A program made the translations under genes and the position numbers. The notes beneath the pieces were generated by a model. It was not told the DNA's origin. It saw only the letters and a list, made by a program, of their open reading frames with translations, and ran no database searches. Shown here in pieces: positions 1 to 5,151 of a stretch of DNA of 6,971 bases; the first letter of the stretch is position 1, and each line of letters begins with the position of its first letter. This stretch comes from Actinomycetota bacterium (GTDB lineage Bacteria; Actinomycetota; Actinomycetes; Streptosporangiales; Streptosporangiaceae), in the NCBI GenBank assembly GCA_003242605.1, contig QGUZ01000273.1:1-6971 (forward strand), written 5' to 3'.

Positions 1-827
1 TCATCTCGATGGTCTGGCTCTCCGTGGCGCTCGTCGCGGAGGGGCCGTCGCTCGGCGGCGGGTCCTGGGCGGCCTTCGCCCCGGCGATGGACTACGTGAT
101 CGCCCTGTCGGTCTCCTGGGTGCCGGTCGCCGCCGACTACGCGCGCCACTCGCGGTCCGGCTCGGCCGCGTTCACCGGCGTGGTCGGCGGGTACACGATC
201 GCCCAGGTCGCCTGCCTCGCGCTCGGCATCGTCGCCCTCGCCCTCGTGGGCAACGACGAGGGCCGGGTGTGGAGCGTGTTCGTGGCGGCGCCGCTCGGCG
301 CGCTGTTCTTCGGCATCCTCGTGCTGCGCGAGGTCGACCAGTCCTTCGCGAACGTCTACTCCACGGCGATGTCGCTGCAGAACCTCATGCCGCGGGTGGA
401 CCGCCGCCTGTTCAGCGTGGCGATCGGCGTGCTCACCACGCTGATCGCGCTCGTCGTCGACGTGAACTCCTACGGCGCCTTCCTCAGCGTGATCGGGGCG
501 GTGTTCACCCCGATGTTCGCCGTGCTCGTCGTCGACTACTTCGTGCTCGGCGGCAAGGCGCGGTGGGACGTCTCGGAGAGCGCGCCGTCCCGGTGGAGCA
601 TGGTGCCGCCGTGGCTGCTCGGGTTCGCCACCTGGTGGATCCTCGCCGCCCAGCCCGAGGGCTCCTGGTGGGACGCGATCTGGGTGGCGGCCCGCGAGGC
701 GGTCGGGTTCACCCCCGCCCCGTGGATGAGCGCGGCCGTCGGGTCGTTCCTCGTGTCCGCGCTCGTCACCTACGCGATCGGCGCGGTACGGCGCCGCCGC
801 GCCCGCGTCCCGGCCGACGCGGGCTAG
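1..827 (+). CDS. NCS1-family permease (nucleobase / pyrimidine-precursor transporter), C-terminal part
   Basis: This is an inner-membrane secondary transporter of the nucleobase:cation symporter-1 family, which imports cytosine, purines, hydroxymethylpyrimidine, allantoin and similar compounds. The reading frame is open to the left edge, so the ATG at position 9 is probably internal and the true start is outside the window. Counting from that ATG, family-like motifs are SWVPVAADYAR (36-46), REVDQSFANVYSTAMSLQN (107-125) and GAVFTPMFAVLVVDYFVL (163-180). I see about seven or eight hydrophobic segments; the family usually has twelve, so roughly the first third is missing. The protein ends in an Arg-rich cytoplasmic tail (RRRRAR, 261-266). 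The family assignment is firm, but the substrate cannot be read from this fragment; a cytosine or hydroxymethylpyrimidine permease is the best guess. The gene stops 5 bp before a strong hairpin and converges on the alkyltransferase gene. Confidence 0.85.
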   Translation, partial: ISMVWLSVALVAEGPSLGGGSWAAFAPAMDYVIALSVSWVPVAADYARHSRSGSAAFTGVVGGYTIAQVACLALGIVALALVGNDEGRVWSVFVAAPLGALFFGILVLREVDQSFANVYSTAMSLQNLMPRVDRRLFSVAIGVLTTLIALVVDVNSYGAFLSVIGAVFTPMFAVLVVDYFVLGGKARWDVSESAPSRWSMVPPWLLGFATWWILAAQPEGSWWDAIWVAAREAVGFTPAPWMSAAVGSFLVSALVTYAIGAVRRRRARVPADAG

Positions 828-831
828 TCCT

Positions 832-880
832 CGGCGGGGGACCGGCGTGGCCGCGGCCGGGTCGCCCCGGTCCCCCGCCG
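832..880. terminator. Bidirectional stem-loop terminator between convergent genes
   Basis: CGGCGGGGGACCGG (832-845) and CCGGTCCCCCGCCG (867-880) form a perfect 14-bp inverted repeat. The 21-nt loop contains a GGCCGCGGCC palindrome of its own. The hairpin starts 5 bp after the permease stop and ends 30 bp before the alkyltransferase stop on the opposite strand, exactly where a shared terminator would sit. There is no U-tract, which is common for actinobacterial hairpin terminators. Confidence 0.75.
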
Positions 881-910
881 TCGCGGCGGCCCGCCGTACG
901 CGTCGCCGGG

Positions 911-1477
911 TCAGCCGACGGCGACGCCCTCGAGCGCGAGCAGGTGGCGCTTCGCCTCCGCGCCGCCGGCGTACGCGCCGGGCCTGCCGTGGTCCTCGAT
1001 CGCGCGGTGGCACGGCACGATCAGGCAGACCGGGTTCGCCGTCAGGGCGTTGGAGACCGCGTGCAGCGCCTGCGGGCGGCCGATGCGGGCGGCGAGCTCG
1101 GCGTGGGTGATCACCGTCCCGTACGGCACGGCGAGCATCTTCTGCAGCACGGTCCGGGCGAAGGGCGTGGCGAGCCGCAGGTCGACGGCCGCGGTGAAGG
1201 TGCGCAGCCGCCCCTCGAAGTAGGCGTCGATCTCGCGCCGGAGCGGGTCGAGCCGCCGCGGGTCGGGCCCGATGAAGCTGCCGATCTCCCGGCCCACCCG
1301 CTCGTAGATCGTGTGCTCGTTCTCGAAGCTACAGGCCGCCACGCCGCGAGAGGTGACCGCCAGCACCAGGCGGCCGACGGGTGTGTCCGTGGTACCGAAG
1401 GCGATCTCGGGCGGTTCCGCCCCGACGTAGCCGGGTGCGGTCACCCGAATCAGGGCTTCCAGATCTGGTGTCGGCAT
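911..1477 (-). CDS. ogt: Methylated-DNA--[protein]-cysteine S-methyltransferase (Ogt/MGMT type)
   Basis: This is a suicide DNA-repair protein that moves an alkyl group from O6-alkylguanine (or O4-alkylthymine) in DNA to its own cysteine. It has 188 residues, normal for Ogt, with no Ada-type zinc domain. The PCHR active site is at 155-158, so Cys156 is the acceptor. Asn148, His157 and Glu183 complete the usual Asn-Cys-His-Glu network, and GAYAGG (167-172) and LLALEG (179-184) match the family. By spacing from Cys156, the human Tyr114 and Arg128 (base-flipping arginine finger) positions are His125 and His139 here, which is unusual. The ATG is supported by GAGAGGA (plus positions 1486-1492) 8 nt upstream. 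The gene is divergent from the sensor kinase and ends facing the permease across a hairpin. Family certain; activity on the usual substrate less so. Confidence 0.93.
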   Translation of the reverse strand: MPTPDLEALIRVTAPGYVGAEPPEIAFGTTDTPVGRLVLAVTSRGVAACSFENEHTIYERVGREIGSFIGPDPRRLDPLRREIDAYFEGRLRTFTAAVDLRLATPFARTVLQKMLAVPYGTVITHAELAARIGRPQALHAVSNALTANPVCLIVPCHRAIEDHGRPGAYAGGAEAKRHLLALEGVAVG

Positions 1478-1601
1478 TGGCCACGTCCTCTCACCGCGGT
1501 CGGCTCGGGGCGCGCTCCCGCGTCACCGACCGTTCCATCAGCGTATCGGAGCGGTCTCAGCCGCGGAAAAGCGGCATGATCAAGCACCCGCAACAGGCAC
1601 G
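1478..1601. promoter_or_regulatory. Divergent intergenic region between the alkyltransferase and sensor kinase genes
   Basis: This 124-bp gap must hold the start signals for the leftward alkyltransferase gene and, unless transcription comes from elsewhere, for the rightward kinase gene. The alkyltransferase ribosome-binding site (minus-strand GAGAGGA) is clear. On the minus strand, TACGCT preceded 18 nt upstream by TTTCCG is a weak -10/-35 candidate. No convincing promoter is visible for the kinase, whose ATG has only a short AGG (1595-1597) close upstream. No recognised operator is present. Confidence 0.4.
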
Positions 1602-3530
1602 ATGGGGGACGTGGGTGACGAGAAGGTCGAGAGCGCCGACGAGGAGGGCATCGCCCGCGCCGTTATCGCGAGCTCGGCCAACGCGATCGTCGCGCTCGAC
1701 CGCGACCTGGTGGTTCTCACCTGGAACCCGGCCGCGGAGCGGCTGTTCGGGTGGAACGCGACAGAGCTGGTGGGCCGACGGGCGCCGATCGTCCCCGACG
1801 ACCTGGTGGCCGAGCAGAACGCGGTGCTGGAGCGGGTCCGCACCGGCGGTCCGGTGACGCTGCGCACCAAGCGGCTGCGCAAGGACGGCACGCTCATCGA
1901 CGTGGTGGCCGACATCAGCGCGCTGCGCTCGGAGGCCGGGGCGCTGCTCGGCTACACCTTCGACTACCACCTGGCCAAGGACGACGAGGTCGCGCGCGAC
2001 CGGTACGCCCGCCGCGACCGGCTGGTGCGCCGGCTCACCGACGTGGTGGGCGACATCAACGCCGAGCTCGAGCTGCCCGCGGTGCTCGACCGGATCGCCG
2101 CGGCCCTCACCGAGCTCACCGGCGCGGACGCGGGCTGCTTCGTGCTGATCGAGGGCGAGCGGCTGCGCCTGGTGAGCGGCGACCGGCTCCCGGACGAGAT
2201 GCGCGGCGTCACCGGCGAGCTGCGCGACAGCCTCGTCGGCAAGCTGCTGCGCACCGGCAAGACCGTGCTGCTCGAGACCCGCGACGCGGCCGACCCGGAC
2301 GAGCCGATCTGGTCGCGGCTGCCCGGCCTCAACGCCGCCGCGCTCGCCCTCGCCGCCGTCGGCACCCGGCCGTACGGCGCGCTGTACGCGCTGTTCGCCT
2401 CGCCGAACGTGGGCCACGTGGAGCTGGAGCTGCTCGAGCTGCTCGCCGCGCACGCCGGGATCGCGGTCGGCAACGCGCTCTCCTACCAGGAGGCGGTACG
2501 GCAGCGCGCCCACCAGCGGGCGGTGGTCGACGCCAGCGCCGACGGCATCGCGGTGCTCGACGCGTTCGGCCGGGTGGAGCAGTGGAACCCGGCCGCGGAG
2601 CAGCTCACCGGGCTCTCCGCCGAGGAGGTGATCGGCAAGGCCCCGCCGTTCCCGCTGCCGCTGCCGGGCGAGAAGCTCACCACGCAGCTCCCCTCGGGCC
2701 GGTGGCTCGACATCGTCAGCGCCGAGATCGTGGAGACCGGCGAGACGGTGGTCGACTTCCGGGACGTCACCAAGGAGAAGGAGCTCGAGGAGGCGAAGGA
2801 CCTGTTCCTCGCCACCACCAGCCACGAGCTGCGCACCCCGATCACCGTGGTGCGCGGGTTCGCCCGCACCCTCGACACCAAGTGGGACAGCCTCTCCGAC
2901 GCCGAGCGGCGGGCCGCGGTGCACACGATCGCGGAGCGGGCGAACTCGCTCGGGCGGCTCGTCGACCACCTCATGCTCGGCGCGCAGGCCGGGGCGGAGG
3001 AGCTGAAGATCCGGCTGGAGCGCGTCGACCTCGCCGAGCGGGTGCGGGCCGCGACGCTGGGGCTGCAGACGTTCTCCGAGCGGCACCGGGTCGAGGTGGA
3101 GATCGGCGACCTGCCGCCGGTGATCGGCGACCCGCTCGCCATCGACATCCTGCTCGACCAGCTGCTGGAGAACGCCTTCAAGTACTCGCCGGACGGCGGG
3201 CTGATCCACGTGGCCGCGTGGGCGGAGGGCGACGACGTCGTCGTGGTCGTCGATGACGAGGGCGTGGGCATCCCGCCCGCGCACCGGGAGCGGATTTTCG
3301 AGCGGTTCGTGCAGGTGGACAGCGGCGACCGGCGCCGGTTCGGCGGGGTGGGGCTCGGGCTGTACATCGTCCGCAACCTGGCGCGGGCCCAGGGTGGGGA
3401 CGTGACCGCGCACACCCGGCCGGGCGGCGGCACCCGGATGCGGCTCGTGCTGCGGGCGGCGGACGCGGCGGACCGGCACTCCGTGCTCGCGAGCGGGATG
3501 CAGGGCGCATCCGACACATCGGAGCGGTAA
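1602..3530 (+). CDS. Soluble PAS-GAF-PAS sensor histidine kinase
   Basis: This is a 642-residue two-component sensor kinase that autophosphorylates a histidine and should pass the phosphate to a response regulator not found in the window. Domains in order: PAS (about 18-125, with WNPAAERLFGW at 41-51), GAF (about 150-295), a second PAS (about 305-390, WNPAAEQLTGLSAEEVIG at 328-345), HisKA (about 396-462) and HATPase_c (about 510-620). Key motifs are the H-box SHELRTP with His408, N-box LLENAFKYSP (Asn524), G1 DDEGVGIP (551-558), F-box FERF (566-569) and G2 GGVGLGLYIVRN (581-592). All catalytic motifs are intact. There is no signal peptide or membrane segment, so it probably senses a cytosolic cue through PAS/GAF ligands. 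The ATG at 1602 has a weak ribosome-binding site; an in-frame GTG at 1611 is an alternative. The RsbW-like gene follows 135 bp downstream. Confidence 0.95.
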   Translation: MGDVGDEKVESADEEGIARAVIASSANAIVALDRDLVVLTWNPAAERLFGWNATELVGRRAPIVPDDLVAEQNAVLERVRTGGPVTLRTKRLRKDGTLIDVVADISALRSEAGALLGYTFDYHLAKDDEVARDRYARRDRLVRRLTDVVGDINAELELPAVLDRIAAALTELTGADAGCFVLIEGERLRLVSGDRLPDEMRGVTGELRDSLVGKLLRTGKTVLLETRDAADPDEPIWSRLPGLNAAALALAAVGTRPYGALYALFASPNVGHVELELLELLAAHAGIAVGNALSYQEAVRQRAHQRAVVDASADGIAVLDAFGRVEQWNPAAEQLTGLSAEEVIGKAPPFPLPLPGEKLTTQLPSGRWLDIVSAEIVETGETVVDFRDVTKEKELEEAKDLFLATTSHELRTPITVVRGFARTLDTKWDSLSDAERRAAVHTIAERANSLGRLVDHLMLGAQAGAEELKIRLERVDLAERVRAATLGLQTFSERHRVEVEIGDLPPVIGDPLAIDILLDQLLENAFKYSPDGGLIHVAAWAEGDDVVVVVDDEGVGIPPAHRERIFERFVQVDSGDRRRFGGVGLGLYIVRNLARAQGGDVTAHTRPGGGTRMRLVLRAADAADRHSVLASGMQGASDTSER

Positions 3531-3665
3531 CGGCGCGGTCACGGGCCACCGGATTTCGTGCCGAATGTGCACAAGCCGTAATCAGGCCACGGTTTCCTTG
3601 CCCGACCAACGGGGCATTTCGGTCATATCTGGGCTGGCTTTCCTCAGGGGGACCGGAATCGGGAG
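3531..3665 (+). promoter_or_regulatory. Relatively AT-rich gap with a candidate promoter for the RsbW-like gene
   Basis: This 135-bp stretch is visibly less GC-rich than its surroundings. TTGCCC (3598-3603), an 18-nt spacer and GTCATA (3622-3627) give a weak housekeeping-like promoter. Alternatively, GTTTC (3592-3596), 14 nt and GGGGCA (3611-3616) loosely resemble the actinobacterial SigB-type pattern (GTTT, N14-16, GGGTA). Neither is a good match. AGGGGGA (3646-3652) and GGGAGG (3661-3666) are purine-rich ribosome-binding candidates, the latter overlapping the annotated GTG start. Confidence 0.3.
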
Positions 3666-4178
3666 GTGAGTGCGTCGAGCGTCGTGCTGTTGCCGTATGC
3701 GCCGTCCAGCGTCGCCGTCGCACGCCAGCGCCTCAGCGCAGATCTTCGAGCACGGGGGATTTTCGCCGCGGACGCCGACGACGCCGTCCTGGTGATGAGC
3801 GAGCTGCTGAGCAATGCCCTGCGGCACGCGCACCCGCTGCCGTCGGGACAGGTCCGGGTGGCGTGGGAGTTCTCCGGGGAGAACGTCGAGGTGCGGGTGA
3901 CCGACGGTGGCGCCGCGACCGCGCCGCGGGCCGGCCGGGCCACCCTGTCCTCGCTGGGCGGCCGCGGCCTGAGCATCGTCGAGTACCTCGCCGAACGCTG
4001 GGGGGTGCACTACGACGACGACGGCACCACCGTGTGGGCGGTCCTCCGCGTCTCCCGTGACCCCGCGTTCGCCGAGCCCGCGGCGGAGGGCGGCGGGCCC
4101 GGCGGCGTCAACGGTCACGCCCCCGCCGGATCCCGCGTCGCCGGGACCGAGATGAGCGTGCTCGGCGAGCGGGGGTAG
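3666..4178 (+). CDS. RsbW/SpoIIAB-like ATP-binding protein (serine-kinase anti-sigma type)
   Basis: This 170-residue protein is essentially one GHKL ATPase domain of the HATPase_c_2 type. In this family, members bind a sigma factor and/or phosphorylate an anti-anti-sigma protein on serine. The N-box is ELLSNALRHA (46-55, Asn50), G1 is VTDGG (78-82, Asp80) and G2 is LGGRGLSIVEYLAERWGV (97-114), followed by the usual DGTTVWAVL strand (119-127). The domain ends near residue 131; a Gly/Pro/Ala-rich tail of about 40 residues follows and looks disordered. The start is uncertain: GTG 3666 overlaps its best purine run, while GTG 3684 and TTG 3690 are in-frame alternatives. It follows the sensor kinase on the same strand, but no sigma or anti-anti-sigma gene is adjacent in this window, so its partner is unknown. 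Actinobacteria carry many such orphan copies. Confidence 0.88.
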   Translation: MSASSVVLLPYAPSSVAVARQRLSADLRARGIFAADADDAVLVMSELLSNALRHAHPLPSGQVRVAWEFSGENVEVRVTDGGAATAPRAGRATLSSLGGRGLSIVEYLAERWGVHYDDDGTTVWAVLRVSRDPAFAEPAAEGGGPGGVNGHAPAGSRVAGTEMSVLGERG

Positions 4179-4201
4179 CGGCGAACGGCCCGCGCTCGGC
4201 G

Positions 4202-4236
4202 GCCGGCCGCGCCACGCCGGGAGCCGGCCGCGCCAC
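4202..4236 (+). repeat. Short tandem direct repeat, 14 bp with a 21-bp period
   Basis: GCCGGCCGCGCCAC occurs exactly at 4202-4215 and again at 4223-4236, shortly after the stop of the RsbW-like gene. The second unit lies inside a hairpin and runs into the start of repeat copy A. Biased composition makes short repeats more likely here, but 14 identical bases this close together probably reflect a local duplication. Confidence 0.5.
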
Positions 4237-4242
4237 CGGCTC
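4221..4242 (+). terminator. Candidate terminator hairpin after the RsbW-like gene
   Basis: GAGCCGG (4221-4227) pairs perfectly with CCGGCTC (4236-4242) across an 8-nt loop, 42 bp after the stop codon at 4178. No U-tract follows. It overlaps the left edge of repeat copy A, so it may instead belong to that element. Confidence 0.4.
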
Positions 4243-4390
4243 GATGAGCCCGGCGGCTCCTCCGGGCATGTGCGCCGGAAGGCGGTACGCCCGGGCCGGT
4301 GTGCCCCTCCGGCCGGGCCGGGACGGCCACGCGGCCGGACGGCCCCGTGACCCGGCCGGCGGACGGCACGAGGGGTCCCGGTACGGCTAG
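4235..4390 (+). repeat. Intergenic repeat, copy A (about 155 bp, direct orientation)
   Basis: This segment aligns from end to end with 4757-4918 in the same orientation. By hand, about 85-90% of ungapped positions match, with a few small indels. Shared blocks include CACCGG-TCGAT-AGCC at the left end, GGCGGCTCC, CCCGGGCCGG, TCCGGCCGGG, GGCCGGACGGCCC, CGAGGGGTCCCGG and a terminal ACGGCTAG. A GAGCC/GGCTC stem (4246-4259) sits near the left end. The last four bases contain the stop codon of the minus-strand membrane-protein gene, so on that strand the repeat forms its 3' untranslated region. Indels that are not multiples of three argue against conserved coding. Confidence 0.8.
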
Positions 4391-4557
4391 CGCGTCGAGC
4401 TCTTGCCGACGAACGTGACCACCAGGAAGACGATCAGGCCGATCAGGCCGAGCACGAGGGCGAGCTTCAGCAGCGCGAACAGCGCCGGGATCACGAACGA
4501 GAACAGCACGAAGAGGGCGAGCACCGCCCCCAGGATCGCCAAGACGAGTCGGGCCAT
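4387..4557 (-). CDS. Very hydrophobic 56-residue membrane protein, function unknown
   Basis: Reading the minus strand from ATG (4557-4555) to TAG gives 56 residues, beginning MARLVLAILG and ending TFVGKSSTR. Two long hydrophobic stretches (about 4-30 and 32-50) are separated by a single Lys31, so the protein should span the membrane once or twice. The only other charged residues are Arg3, Lys52 and Arg56. All but one codon after the start (CGA, Arg3) end in G or C, a strong sign of real coding in this genome. The ATG is the only possible start, because an in-frame TAG lies three codons before it with no start codon between. There is no good Shine-Dalgarno, only GGGGGC; TAGCGT sits 6 nt before the ATG, so leaderless translation is possible. 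I recognise no family. It could be a small stress membrane protein or a toxin-like peptide, but neither is shown. Confidence 0.78.
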   Translation of the reverse strand: MARLVLAILGAVLALFVLFSFVIPALFALLKLALVLGLIGLIVFLVVTFVGKSSTR

Positions 4558-4712
4558 GCCCCCACGCTACGTCGATCTCCCCGCCGCCGCGATCCTTTCC
4601 CGGGTCACGGATCCACATCACCCCGGCACGCCGAGCCCCGCACCGGCAGGCGGGCGACCAGGCGAGAGCGGCGCCGCGGCCCGTGCGGCGCTCCCGGCCC
4701 CACCCGCCGCCA

Positions 4713-4736
4713 GGCCGTACGGCCGCCGCGGCGGCC
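4713..4736. repeat. Two overlapping perfect palindromes
   Basis: GGCCGTACGGCC (4713-4724, 12 bp) and GGCCGCCGCGGCGGCC (4721-4736, 16 bp) are both perfect palindromes and share the central GGCC. They lie 20 bp left of repeat copy B. They could be a dimer-binding operator, a hairpin, or a by-product of extreme GC content. Confidence 0.45.
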
Positions 4737-4756
4737 CGCTGCACACGACCCCGGAC

Positions 4757-4918
4757 ACCGGGTCGATAAGCCTGGAGGCGGCTCCTTCGGATGCGCGCCG
4801 GGAGGCCGTTCCCCCGGGCCGGCGTGCCCGGGGCGCCCCTCCGGCCGGGCACGGCCACGAGGCCGGACGGCCCAGTGACCTGGCCGGTGAGCGGCGCGAG
4901 GGGTCCCGGGACGGCTAG
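4757..4918 (+). repeat. Intergenic repeat, copy B (about 160 bp, direct orientation)
   Basis: This is the second copy of the element at 4235-4390, starting 522 bp further right. Compared with copy A it has a few extra bases near 4773-4776 and 4830-4837 and lacks a few near 4791 and 4851. The end block GGGTCCCGGGACGGCTAG is kept, and here it contains the perfect palindrome GTCCCGGGAC (4903-4912). Unlike copy A, it does not abut a recognisable gene. Reading leftward in the frame that ends at its TAG, the sequence to its right gives a polar, non-hydrophobic string (ending DRGSDLD), so it is not a decayed second copy of the small membrane gene. Confidence 0.8.
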
Positions 4919-5036
4919 TCCAGGTCGGAGCCCCGGTCCGCCCCCGCGGCAGGCGGGCGGCCCGGACGAGGGCGACGCCCACTGCGCGCGGGCGGCGACG
5001 AGCACGGGCGCGTGGCCCCGACGAAGGCGAGGCCGT

Positions 5037-5071
5037 GCGGGCCGCGCGGGCGGGCCGTGCGCGCGGCCCGC
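5037..5071 (-). terminator. Strong 12-bp stem-loop downstream of the oxidoreductase gene
   Basis: GCGGGCCGCGCG (5037-5048) pairs perfectly with CGCGCGGCCCGC (5060-5071) around an 11-nt loop. On the minus strand it lies about 80 nt beyond the oxidoreductase stop, the third hairpin in a row, and is the best candidate for a final intrinsic terminator. There is no U-tract. Confidence 0.5.
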
Positions 5072-5085
5072 CGCGGACGCCGCGT

Positions 5086-5131
5086 GGCCGGTACGGCCGG
5101 CCGATCCCGTCCGCGGCCGGGCGCACCGGCC
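5086..5131 (-). terminator. Tandem pair of identical-stem hairpins after the oxidoreductase gene
   Basis: Two 17-nt hairpins, 5086-5102 and 5115-5131, share the same perfect stem GGCCGG/CCGGCC with 5-nt loops (TACGG and GCGCA on the plus strand). The first met by leftward transcription begins 20 nt after the oxidoreductase stop codon. They may end or protect the transcript. The stem sequence is common in GC-rich DNA, so the individual hairpins are modest evidence. Confidence 0.45.
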
Positions 5132-5151
5132 TTCCCGGGCCCGGGCGGGCG

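Larger units (their letters stand above)
4558..5151. other. 594-bp intergenic region rich in palindromes and hairpins, no credible gene
   Basis: No frame here has the composition of a real protein: open frames on both strands translate to Arg/Gly/Pro/Ala-rich text with no recognisable domain. The stretch holds a palindrome cluster (4713-4736), repeat copy B (4757-4918) and three strong hairpins (5037-5131). It separates two minus-strand genes, so it contains the oxidoreductase's 3' end on the right and the membrane-protein gene's start signals on the left. Confidence 0.7.

Noticed and set aside
269..1579. Open plus-strand frame across the permease end, the terminator and the alkyltransferase
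   Set aside because: It runs through a clear terminator and is antisense to a well-supported alkyltransferase; the composition is Arg/Gly-rich noise.
1557..3572. Long stop-free frame on the minus strand opposite the sensor kinase
   Set aside because: It mirrors the kinase codons, is rich in Arg, His, Gly and Val without any recognisable domain, and the plus-strand frame has every kinase motif. Stop codons are rare in antisense frames at this GC content.
4403..4918. Open plus-strand frame opposite the small membrane protein, ending in repeat B
   Set aside because: Its Thr/Ser/Arg-rich first half is what antisense reading of hydrophobic codons gives, and the second half is low-complexity sequence through repeat B.
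4235..4918. CRISPR array or insertion sequence at the repeat pair
   Set aside because: There are only two long imperfect copies, no short regular spacers, no transposase and no terminal inverted repeats.
4919..5151. Possible decayed second copy of the membrane-protein gene beside repeat B
   Set aside because: If repeat B came with a gene end, this side should show a hydrophobic reading frame; the frame ending at its TAG is polar and Pro/Arg-rich, with no resemblance.
4179..5151. tRNA, rRNA or known riboswitch in the large gap
   Set aside because: No cloverleaf with a CCA-type acceptor end and TTCGA-like loop, and no recognised aptamer core, was seen on either strand by reading. A covariance search was not possible here.
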